Positions 24,058 through 32,193 of a stretch of 35,134 nucleotides of DNA are shown in pieces. The stretch's first letter is position 1; every line of letters begins with the position of its first letter. Under the pieces are notes generated by a model. That model saw only the letters and a program-made list of their open reading frames with translations. It had not been told where the DNA came from and did no database searches. Location of the stretch: NCBI GenBank assembly GCA_964470035.1, contig CAYYBR010000010.1, positions 1-35,134 of the forward strand. The letters run 5' to 3'. The stretch comes from JAJRXG01 sp964470035. Lineage in GTDB: Bacteria; Bacteroidota; Bacteroidia; Chitinophagales; Saprospiraceae. Made by a program: the position numbers and the translations under genes.

Positions 24058-24727
24058 ATGAAAAAAGGTGCTCGTATAAAAGACATCGCTGAAGCGCTAA
24101 ACATATCTATCACTACCGTATCAAGGGCTTTAAATGATAAAGAGGATATCAGTGAGATAGATTTTCTCATCAAGGACTATATTCTGAAGTGACTAATGAT
24201 CACTATGAAGGTGCAAGACTAGCAGTGAGTCACCTCGTTAATCAAGGATACAAGCGCATAGCACACGTACAAGGACTCATCGGCGATAGAATCGCCGAGG
24301 CCATATATCAAGGATATGCTGATACGCTCAGAGAACATAACTTTCATGAGCCCATAACTTATAGGAGCACCAAGGTAAACCCTGGCCTAGGAGAAGAAGC
24401 ATGTAATACTTTCTTCGCTTCAGCGCACCCTCCAGATGCCATTTTTGCGATAAGTGACGAGGCATCATTAGGTGTATATCGATTTTGCTACAAAAACAAG
24501 ATCCGCATACCTGACCAACTAGGTGTCATAGGCTATAGCAATGCTGGATTCTCGACCTACCTATCTCCTTCTCTTAGTACCATCGAGCAACATAGCTACG
24601 ACATGGGCATTACCTCTGCTCAGTTAATTCTTAAAGAAAAACAACTCCACAAAGAGTTATATTCAACTCCACATTAGTCGCACGAGAATCAACACAGAAG
24701 CATGGTAAGGCTATCTCTTTACATTAA
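24058..24727 (+). pseudogene. LacI-family transcriptional repressor, internally deleted and frameshifted
   Basis: The first frame (ATG 24058) encodes a clear LacI headpiece: RIKDIAEALNISITTVSRAL, NDKEDIS. It then runs out of homology near 24151-24158 and stops at 24187-24189. A second frame, open from 24156, resumes at DRFSHQGLYSEVTNDHYEGA, which normally lies about 135-150 residues into these proteins, and continues through RIAHVQG, PPDAIFAISDEASLGVY and IGYSNAGFSTYLSPSLSTIE. It stops at 24678 region, but a third frame carries the expected end STLVARESTQK up to TAA 24725-24727. So about 100 residues (linker and first half of the sugar-binding domain) are deleted, and a further one-base shift disrupts the C-terminus. 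It sits just before the MFS and trehalase genes and was probably their repressor. A headpiece-only peptide could still be made, but would lack the sugar-binding domain. Confidence 0.85.
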
Positions 24728-25916
24728 CTACTTTGTCTTTGCTATCCTTCTTAACAGCGTTGGCATCGTCATCCTCAAGTCTCAAAATGTCTATGGAGTC
24801 GACGAACTGCAAGCATCAGTCTTAGAAGCATTCAAAGATCTACCTATAGCCGTCGTTTCATTTTTCATTGCGTCTTTTCTTCCAAGGATAGGCTACAAGA
24901 AAGCGATGCTCATCGCCTTGGGGCTAGTTACCCTTGCGTGCATCTACATGTACTTTGGCAATAGTTTCTTGGCAGCGAAGGTGCTTTTTGCTTCGGTCGG
25001 TGCGGCTTTCGCCTTAATCAAAGTATCCGTTTATTCTATGATTGGTCTTGTAACAAAAGACAAGAGTGAGCACAATAGTTTGATGAGCTCAGTTGAAGGA
25101 GTATTTATGTTTGGGATAGCCCTCGCATACTTTCTTTTTCCAGCCTTTAATAGTGAAGGGGATCCCGATGCGTGGCTCCGCGTATATTGGTTGTTAGCAG
25201 GGTTATCTGGTTTATCTTTTCTCTTTTTACTCTTTACGAAGTTCGATGAAGACTATGAGATGCCAGGAGCCAATCTTGGACAAGATGCCTTAGAGATGGT
25301 CAAGTTACTAATCAAGTTAGTGGTACTTGTATTTGTTATCGCAGCCTTTCTTTTCGTGATGATAGAACAGGGCATCATGACATGGCTACCCACATTCAAT
25401 GAGCGGGTACTCGAGCTTCCAGAAAATATAAGCATCATGATGGCAAGCATACTTGCAGTGAGCCTAGGTGTAGGTCGTCTCGTAGCAGGACAAGTCGTCA
25501 AAAAAATCAACTGGTCGATAGTCATCGGAGGGTGTATAGTCTGTGCCATGATCATGGTCATTTTTGTTCTACCAAGGACTATCAATGCTGAGGTAGGAGA
25601 CATAGAGGCACTAAGTGACATACCTCTTATAGGATTTGCTTTCCCTCTGGTTGGATTATTTATCGCCCCGATTTATCCCCTACTCAACTCCGCAGTACTG
25701 AGTGCCCTGCCTCAAAAACTACACAGTGCCATGACAGGTTTGATAGTTATCTTCTCAGCGGTAGGTGGAACACTAGGGTCGAGAGCCATCGGCTATTTAT
25801 TTAAAAACGTGGGAGCAGATACGGCCTTCTACTATACTCTTATACCTCTGATCATGCTCCTAGTCTGTTTGTTTGTCCTTAGGAGACTCACTTCATCCCT
25901 TACACCTGCAGTTTAA
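24702..25916 (+). CDS. MFS sugar transporter
   Basis: This 404-residue inner-membrane protein has about twelve hydrophobic segments in two halves, with a loop FTKFDEDYEMPGANLGQDALE near the middle (about 182-202), as in major facilitator superfamily permeases. No substrate motif is diagnostic. Its position between a LacI-family remnant and a trehalase, with the trehalase start codon overlapping its stop (TAATG), points to import of trehalose or a related disaccharide. The original repressor gene would have overlapped the first 26 bases of this gene. The start ATG 24702 is directly followed by the first membrane segment (SLYINYFVFAILLNSVGIVI). Confidence 0.87.
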   Translation: MVRLSLYINYFVFAILLNSVGIVILKSQNVYGVDELQASVLEAFKDLPIAVVSFFIASFLPRIGYKKAMLIALGLVTLACIYMYFGNSFLAAKVLFASVGAAFALIKVSVYSMIGLVTKDKSEHNSLMSSVEGVFMFGIALAYFLFPAFNSEGDPDAWLRVYWLLAGLSGLSFLFLLFTKFDEDYEMPGANLGQDALEMVKLLIKLVVLVFVIAAFLFVMIEQGIMTWLPTFNERVLELPENISIMMASILAVSLGVGRLVAGQVVKKINWSIVIGGCIVCAMIMVIFVLPRTINAEVGDIEALSDIPLIGFAFPLVGLFIAPIYPLLNSAVLSALPQKLHSAMTGLIVIFSAVGGTLGSRAIGYLFKNVGADTAFYYTLIPLIMLLVCLFVLRRLTSSLTPAV

Positions 25917-27415
25917 TGTCTAAGAAGTATAGGTCTCCCAGAGAAATGTATAGTGATCTCTTTTTCGCAGTACACAAAGCGGGCATATTCGCTGATGGGA
26001 AAGTCTTCGCTGATAGTACAGCAAGACTTCATCCTGATATCATTCTAAAAACATATAGGAAGGAAGTTCTACAGGACGATTTTGATCTCTTCACTTTCGT
26101 AAATGAATATTTCGACATCCCTCTAATAGGTAGCACAGACATTAAACCTTATGAAGATATCACCGAGCATATACAGCACTTATGGCAAGTGCTACGTCGT
26201 GATCCAGATAATATAAAAGCTAACAGGTCTTCTAAAGTACCGCTCCCTCATCCATATATCGTGCCTGGAGGTAGGTTCAATGAGATATATTATTGGGATA
26301 GTTACTTTACTATGCTTGGACTAGCACACCATGGTCATCATGACCTTATCATGTCTATGGTCGACAACTTCAAGTATCTCATCGAGACGTTTGGACATAT
26401 ACCTAATGGCAATCGATCATATTTTTTAAGTCGATCGCAACCTCCCTTTTACTCATTAATGGTGAAGCTATTGCTCCAGTTGAAAGGCCAAGAACTCATC
26501 CCAAAGTACTTGCCTACGCTTATCAGTGAGTATAACTTTTGGATGAAAGGGATAACCGACATTTACGAAAGTGGGACTCCTGTTAATCGAGTGATAAAAC
26601 TCGATAAGTCATCTCTACTGAACCGATACTTTGATGATAAGGATACTCCACGAGAAGAAATGTATCGCAATGATTGGGAGCTAATCAACTTTGATGAAGA
26701 GAAGTCACGACAACTCTTTCGTGATATACGCGCCGCCTGCGAATCAGGTTGGGACTTTTCGAGCCGGTGGTTATCAGATCTTCAAGACCTATCAACCATA
26801 CACACCACAGACATACTGCCAGTAGATCTTAACTGTCTATTATGGCACCTCGAAAAACTAATCTCGGAGTGCCACAAGCGCATAGGAGAAGAAGAAACCG
26901 CACTGAGATACGGAGTGTTAGCGCTTAACCGTAAAAAAGCTATCCAAGACTATTGTTGGGACGATGATAAAGACTGCTACTATGATTATGACTATAAAAA
27001 AAAGAGTGTCACAGGTAGAGACTCCTTGGCGATGATGTACCCATTGTTTTTTAACCTTTCTAGTCAGGATCAGGCAGATGCTGTAGCGAAAAAAATACAA
27101 CAGACTTATCTACATAAAGGTGGTTTAGTGACAACTCCGATCAACAATGGACAGCAGTGGGATAGCCCTAATGGTTGGGCGCCATTGCACTGGATCAGCG
27201 TAAAAGGCTTGCTTAATTATGGCCACAAACAACTAGCTCAGGAGATCGCTCTGCGGTGGACACAACTCAACAAGCAGGTCTTCAAGAACACAGGAAAACT
27301 ACTTGAAAAGTACAATGTCGTAGATACCGATCTAGAAAGTGGCGGTGGTGAATATCCTGTCCAAGATGGATTCGGATGGACGAATGGTGTATATATTGCT
27401 CTAACAAAAGCTTAA
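25916..27415 (+). CDS. GH37 trehalase, cytoplasmic type
   Basis: This 499-residue enzyme shows both trehalase signatures, PGGRFNEIYYWDSY (117-130) and QWDSPNGWAPLHW (414-426), and the glycine-rich GGGEY (476-480). The predicted catalytic acid is Asp280 in ESGWDFSSRW and the base Glu479, both by comparison with the well-studied E. coli periplasmic enzyme. It splits alpha,alpha-trehalose into two glucose molecules. There is no signal peptide, so unlike the periplasmic enzyme it acts in the cytoplasm on imported sugar. The ATG overlaps the transporter stop (TAATG), which indicates coupled translation. The TonB-dependent receptor gene follows after a short gap. Confidence 0.95.
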   Translation: MSKKYRSPREMYSDLFFAVHKAGIFADGKVFADSTARLHPDIILKTYRKEVLQDDFDLFTFVNEYFDIPLIGSTDIKPYEDITEHIQHLWQVLRRDPDNIKANRSSKVPLPHPYIVPGGRFNEIYYWDSYFTMLGLAHHGHHDLIMSMVDNFKYLIETFGHIPNGNRSYFLSRSQPPFYSLMVKLLLQLKGQELIPKYLPTLISEYNFWMKGITDIYESGTPVNRVIKLDKSSLLNRYFDDKDTPREEMYRNDWELINFDEEKSRQLFRDIRAACESGWDFSSRWLSDLQDLSTIHTTDILPVDLNCLLWHLEKLISECHKRIGEEETALRYGVLALNRKKAIQDYCWDDDKDCYYDYDYKKKSVTGRDSLAMMYPLFFNLSSQDQADAVAKKIQQTYLHKGGLVTTPINNGQQWDSPNGWAPLHWISVKGLLNYGHKQLAQEIALRWTQLNKQVFKNTGKLLEKYNVVDTDLESGGGEYPVQDGFGWTNGVYIALTKA

Positions 27416-27458
27416 GGTTACAGATCTTACTATCTTGCCTTTTGTAAAGACTATACGT

Positions 27459-30230
27459 ATGCTAAAATATCAACTACTATTAGGGCTTTTTGTCCTATGT
27501 GCACACCTATTATCTGCACAAAATGTTATCCAAGGAACTATCTTAAGTGAAGATGACAATGGACCTCTTGTAGGTGCCAACATTTTGATAGATGGTACTA
27601 CAGAGGGGACCACTACTAACTTCGATGGTAGCTTTTTATTTACGACAGAGCGATCTTTTCCACTTCAGCTTATTATCTCATATATAGGTCATGAGTCGCA
27701 GACTCTTATGATCACTGATGGGACACCGATCAACCTACGCTTAAAATCTGCCAGCCTAATTACAGATGAGGTGATTATATCTGCCTCTCGACGCGCGGAA
27801 AAGCTGCAAGAAGCTCCTGCGGCAGTCTCTGTGATCGGCACCAAAGAAATCGCCAACTCAGGAGGTGCTATCACACCTATAAGGTCGCTTATCAATCAAC
27901 CAGGTGTAGAACTTCAACAACAAACAGGACAGAGGATCAACCTAGCTCTGAGAGGAAGTAGTAGCGTCTTTGCGACTAGTGTCTTTCCGATGCTTGATTA
28001 TAGATCTTTAATCTCACCGGGTGTAGAGTTTTTTGATTCGCAGAACTCCCCTATTAATAACATCGACCTTGAAAGAATAGAAGTAGTGCTTGGACCTGGT
28101 TCGGCACTCTATGGGCCTGATGTAACTTCAGGAGTGGTTCATTTTATATCTAAAGATCCCTTTACTCATCCAGGCACAACTGTTGAACTCATCTTTGGAG
28201 AGATGAACACTTTCAAATCAGCTATTAGACATGCTGGTCATAGTAAAAATGGAAAATTCGGATATAAGGTCAATGCTAGATATGGCAGCGGTACTGATTT
28301 CGCTTTAGATCCTAATGACCCTATAGACAGAGCTTTCCTAGGTACATTTCAAAGTACTATACGCCGTGGTTTTGTGACTGACGATGGATTTATAGATCCG
28401 CAGATAGAGGGACCAATTCTATTAGAACAAGGACAATTACAAAATCCAGAATACGTCGCAGCAGCTGTCAATGGTCAATTGCATTTTAAGCCTGGTGATC
28501 AAACTCGTGTAGTAGCTTCAGGAGGATGGAATACTGGAGAGGCCATCTTTTATAATGAACTTGGCGAAGGATATAATCAATCTAATGAGTACTGGGGCCA
28601 ATTAAGATTAAATCATGAAGGACTTTTTGTTCAAACTTATTTTATACATAATGACGGCGGTAGTGATGATAGACCATCATATCTACACCGCTCCGGACTT
28701 ATAGCGCCATTAGAAAGAACTCACTTTGAAGCACAAGTTCAATACAATTTTGATACTCCAGCTTTTCTAAATGCCGAATGGACTACTGGATTTGACTTTA
28801 GAACCGCAGCAACAGATTCTGAAAATCACGTTTTCGGAAGAAACGAGGAAGATGACGACTACCGCATATTTGGTGGCTACCTACAGGGCAAGTTAAAACT
28901 TCATGAAAAGTTAGATCTCTTCTTAGCTGGGAGAGTAGACGGTTATAATTTTACAGACCAATCTACATTCTCTCCAAGAGCAGCACTGGTATATAAACCT
29001 AATCAGTTTCACTCCTTGAGAGTAAGTTATAATCAAGCCGCTAATCCGATACCCGCATCAGATATATATTTTGACCTTCCGATTCAGACAACACCGCTAT
29101 TCAACATTTGGAATATCGGTGCAGGTATAGATCAGACATTTACTGATCCAACTATTACCTGGGTTATACCCGGAGTGCCAGAAACGGCTGCAGAAGATGG
29201 CTTTCCACTGTCGGCTATTTACCAAGCGGTAACACCAGATGTTATAGCAGGCTTAGAAGCTGCCGCAGCAGCTGATCCAGCCTTAGCTCCAATTCTGCCG
29301 ATTATATTAGGTGCTTTACAAAGTCAGCAACCAGAAGGATTTTCTAGTTTATTTGATCAGACTGATCTTGCTGGAGAACCACTCTCATTTGAAACTAATC
29401 CTGCAGAGTTGATAGGCCAACTTACCGCCATAGAGTTTGGATATAAAGGATTGTTTTTTGAAAAATTAGCAGCAGGTTTTGATGTCTACTATTATAGAAA
29501 CGCAAATATCGCAGGATTCTCACAAGTGAGTCCTGTTGTGACTTTAACTAACCTTCCTGATGATCTTGCCAATGGTGTGCAGTCTTTATTCCAACCCCAG
29601 ATAGAACAAGCACTATTACAGAATGGCTTCGATCCTACAACAGCCGCCTCAATTGCTGGGCAAGTCGGAGGAATTCTCAATGGTGCCTATAATAATGCAG
29701 GTCAAGGATTTATAAATACACTTGGTGCAGCAGGACTACCTTTCCATGGTATCATACAGCCCGATCAAGCACCAGATACTGGACTTCCTAATCTTACTTT
29801 CGGATATCCTACAAGAAATCCAGGCCAAGTATCAGATGACTGGGGATTTGAATTTCACACCAAATATTATTTTTCTGAGATTCTTACAGCTTTCGCTAAT
29901 TACACTTGGTTTAATAGACCAACTGGAAATCCTGGTGATTTGAATTTTCCTCAAAATAAGATTAGAACAGGTGTCAACTACGGAGACGACTTGGGCTTTA
30001 AAGGATCACTTGTTTATCAGTGGGACCAGGCATATACTTCTAACGTTGCCACTTTCCCTGGGGCGATAGATGCAAGATCGCTGTTTGATCTCACAGTTGG
30101 TTATGGATTAAGTAATGGTCTGGTCGTAGAGGCTTCTGCGACTAATTTGTTTGATAATGAATTTAGGTCGCTCCCGGGTTTTCCAAGGATCGGGAGAAGA
30201 GCTTCAGCAAGATTACTTTATGACTTCTAA
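27459..30230 (+). CDS. TonB-dependent outer-membrane receptor with CarboxypepD-like N-terminal domain
   Basis: This protein of about 923 residues starts with a signal peptide (MLKYQLLLGLFVLCAHLLSA, then Q). A carboxypeptidase-regulatory-like domain follows (IQGTILSEDDNGPLVGANIL, TNFDGSF), then a plug domain (SASRRAEKLQEAPAAVSVIG, RIEVVLGPGSALYGPDVTSG) and a 22-strand-type barrel ending in an aromatic residue (ARLLYDF). I chose ATG 27459; a TTG at 27435 would add eight residues. No SusD-like partner gene is next to it. Context suggests uptake of trehalose or another glucoside, but this is inference. Two Ala- and Pro-rich inserts interrupt the barrel (about 29221-29400 and 29551-29760); they look like long surface loops. 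The gene ends 20 bases from the convergent response-regulator gene. Confidence 0.92.
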   Translation: MLKYQLLLGLFVLCAHLLSAQNVIQGTILSEDDNGPLVGANILIDGTTEGTTTNFDGSFLFTTERSFPLQLIISYIGHESQTLMITDGTPINLRLKSASLITDEVIISASRRAEKLQEAPAAVSVIGTKEIANSGGAITPIRSLINQPGVELQQQTGQRINLALRGSSSVFATSVFPMLDYRSLISPGVEFFDSQNSPINNIDLERIEVVLGPGSALYGPDVTSGVVHFISKDPFTHPGTTVELIFGEMNTFKSAIRHAGHSKNGKFGYKVNARYGSGTDFALDPNDPIDRAFLGTFQSTIRRGFVTDDGFIDPQIEGPILLEQGQLQNPEYVAAAVNGQLHFKPGDQTRVVASGGWNTGEAIFYNELGEGYNQSNEYWGQLRLNHEGLFVQTYFIHNDGGSDDRPSYLHRSGLIAPLERTHFEAQVQYNFDTPAFLNAEWTTGFDFRTAATDSENHVFGRNEEDDDYRIFGGYLQGKLKLHEKLDLFLAGRVDGYNFTDQSTFSPRAALVYKPNQFHSLRVSYNQAANPIPASDIYFDLPIQTTPLFNIWNIGAGIDQTFTDPTITWVIPGVPETAAEDGFPLSAIYQAVTPDVIAGLEAAAAADPALAPILPIILGALQSQQPEGFSSLFDQTDLAGEPLSFETNPAELIGQLTAIEFGYKGLFFEKLAAGFDVYYYRNANIAGFSQVSPVVTLTNLPDDLANGVQSLFQPQIEQALLQNGFDPTTAASIAGQVGGILNGAYNNAGQGFINTLGAAGLPFHGIIQPDQAPDTGLPNLTFGYPTRNPGQVSDDWGFEFHTKYYFSEILTAFANYTWFNRPTGNPGDLNFPQNKIRTGVNYGDDLGFKGSLVYQWDQAYTSNVATFPGAIDARSLFDLTVGYGLSNGLVVEASATNLFDNEFRSLPGFPRIGRRASARLLYDF

Positions 30231-30250
30231 GTAGGACTTCGACGGAAGAC

Positions 30251-30964
30251 TTACCTCTTTAGAAGTTTTCCCTTGACGAATTTTTCTAAAAAGTCATCTT
30301 TATAGGTCCTGCCAAGGGGTATCTCTTTCCCGGATAGCATAATGGTGTCTATATCTATAGAGTCGATAAATGAAACATTGATGATATACGACTTACTTAC
30401 CCGTGCAAATTGGTTATGGTCTAGATGACTGTAAATTGTTCCTACATTCATAGCCGTCATATATTTTTCATTTGAAGTGTGTATGATCACATAGTCCTTC
30501 ATACCCTTCACATAATGAATATCAGATAGGGCAAGTTTTACAAATTTTCTTTCTGATTTGATATATACAAAGTCGTTTTTATCACTTACCTCGGCATCAT
30601 AGCTCTGTAGAGACTTTAGTTCGCGTACTTTATTGATAGCCTTTACAAATCGATCTAGGCTTACAGGTTTTAACAAGTAATCAACAACGTCTAGCTCAAA
30701 AGCTTCTATAGCATATTGTTGATATGCCGTCGTCAAAATAACATAGCACTGAGGTGGCATAATTTTTAGAAATTCGATACCCGTTATGCCTGGCATCTCT
30801 ACATCCAAAAAAAGTATATCAAGATCTTTTCTCGTAGCAATTGTTTCTTGTGCTATAAGGGGATTAGGAAAGGAGCCGATAATATTGAGATCAGGTATCT
30901 GATCAGCTAAGAGCTGTATACCCTTTCTAGCGATAGGCTCGTCATCGATTATTATAGCTGTCAT
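30251..30964 (-). CDS. LytTR-type response regulator
   Basis: This 237-residue protein has a receiver domain (about 1-120: IIIDDEP, phosphorylation site Asp54 in LFLDVEMPG, TTAYQQYAIEAF, DYLLKPV) and a C-terminal LytTR DNA-binding domain (about 133-235: DFVYIKSERKFVKL, ILY-like DIHYVKGMKDYVIIHT, FARVSKSYIINVSFIDSI, IPLGRTYKDDF). LytTR domains bind pairs of direct repeats about 21-22 bp apart. Its start overlaps the end of the kinase gene by four bases (ATGA), so the two are made together. Targets are probably nearby; direct repeats with the right spacing lie in front of the kinase gene. Confidence 0.95.
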   Translation of the reverse strand: MTAIIIDDEPIARKGIQLLADQIPDLNIIGSFPNPLIAQETIATRKDLDILFLDVEMPGITGIEFLKIMPPQCYVILTTAYQQYAIEAFELDVVDYLLKPVSLDRFVKAINKVRELKSLQSYDAEVSDKNDFVYIKSERKFVKLALSDIHYVKGMKDYVIIHTSNEKYMTAMNVGTIYSHLDHNQFARVSKSYIINVSFIDSIDIDTIMLSGKEIPLGRTYKDDFLEKFVKGKLLKR

Positions 30965-31977
30965 ATATTAATTTGTAACTGTGCTTCGTATAATCCATAC
31001 TTAGCAGATGACGATAAATCATGCGCGTTGGGATATAATAGATGAAGTCTTTTCTTAAGGTTGGCAATACCAAATCCTCCCGACTCCTTGGATACAACAT
31101 CCCCGATAGTATTAGATACTTTGAGGGTGAGTTTTTTAGAACTAAAAGTCCAATTCACCCCTATAGTTGCATCTGACTCGTCCAATATGCGAGAATGCTT
31201 CAGAGCGTTTTCAACTAAAGGAAGAAATAGAAAAGGCTTTACTCGAACCTTAGGTATCGTATCTCCGATCATCCAATTCACCTCTAAGTTTTCCCTTCTT
31301 TTTTGTTCTAAGTCGATATAGTTTTTTAAAAATGCGATCTCTTTAGATAAAAGAACGTCACCTGTTTGACCAGCCTCATAGATTTGATATCGCAAGAGAT
31401 CTGAAAACTGAAGGACTGTATCAGAGACAGAAGCTGGTTCTATCTTAGATTGGATGTTGATGGTATTGAGCACATTAAATAGAAAGTGCGGATTGATTTG
31501 TTGTTTTAGGCTTTCGATCTCAAGCATTGCTTGGGAGGTTTTTAGCTCTTTTGATATTTGCAACTGATCATAGTAGTACTTGCCAATCTTTATGGCGATC
31601 GCAGTCATGAAAAGAGTCAGCGTTGAGATAAACGCGGAGACCCATTCTTCAGGGTAGGTAGGCTCATGATAATAGATGGTAGATGACGCCATTATGACTG
31701 AGACATTTACGATAAGTGATAGAAGAGTATAGAAGATGTATGATCCAAACTTGTTCTTGAATAAGAACTGGGGCATCAGGAAGTATAGATTGAAATACAC
31801 CACAGATGCATCGAGAGTTAATGCTAACAAGTCTAACCCGTACTCCATCATATCATCAGGAGTAACAAGGATAAGTGATAGTATATAATCTAGATATACG
31901 AATATCCAGAAGCTCAGATGGCGTATCCACCGCCATTTACCTTCTCCAAAAATGAACTTACGTACTAGCTCTTGCAT
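30961..31977 (-). CDS. LytS-type sensor histidine kinase (His_kinase family)
   Basis: This 338-residue membrane kinase has four hydrophobic segments in its first 130 residues (about 20-38, 47-70, 78-98, 112-131) and a short coiled stretch leading to the phospho-acceptor block LKQQINPHFLFNVLNTIN (His164). The ATPase part follows: PFLFLPLVENALKHS and GGFGIANLKKRL. This is the short LytS/YehU-like class that pairs with LytTR regulators. The N-terminal region has only small loops outside the membrane, so the signal is likely membrane-related or from a partner protein. It is divergent from the M43 protease gene, with 171-216 bases between them. Confidence 0.94.
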   Translation of the reverse strand: MQELVRKFIFGEGKWRWIRHLSFWIFVYLDYILSLILVTPDDMMEYGLDLLALTLDASVVYFNLYFLMPQFLFKNKFGSYIFYTLLSLIVNVSVIMASSTIYYHEPTYPEEWVSAFISTLTLFMTAIAIKIGKYYYDQLQISKELKTSQAMLEIESLKQQINPHFLFNVLNTINIQSKIEPASVSDTVLQFSDLLRYQIYEAGQTGDVLLSKEIAFLKNYIDLEQKRRENLEVNWMIGDTIPKVRVKPFLFLPLVENALKHSRILDESDATIGVNWTFSSKKLTLKVSNTIGDVVSKESGGFGIANLKKRLHLLYPNAHDLSSSAKYGLYEAQLQINI

Positions 31978-31984
31978 GGATTAA

Positions 31985-32066
31985 AGTATTAATAATCGCA
32001 AGGTAGGTTGATCTCTGACTTCGGCGCACAACAGAAGTATAATAAAACCTGCAGAAAGTATAATAA
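31985..32066. promoter_or_regulatory. direct repeats with 21-bp period, possible LytTR binding sites
   Basis: AGTATAATAA occurs at 32036-32045 and again at 32057-32066, exactly 21 bases apart, each preceded by CAGA(A). A third, slightly longer variant AGTATTAATAA lies at 31985-31995. They sit between the divergent kinase and protease genes. The spacing fits the two-site arrangement of LytTR regulators, but the base pattern differs from the known consensus, so the call is tentative. Confidence 0.45.
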
Positions 32067-32193
32067 GGGGTACGTCATCTCTAAAGTCGCTGATCTGGCG
32101 CTGTGATATGCCTTTGCTTAGTGGTCAGAAACAAAATAGAAATACAAAATGATCGCCTTGTCTACCTTCTTCAAACCTTCAAAATATTTAGCA

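Noticed and set aside
30229..30256. Imperfect hairpin between the TonB receptor and response-regulator genes
   Set aside because: About ten pairs form with two mismatches, it runs into the response-regulator stop codon and lacks a T-run on either strand.
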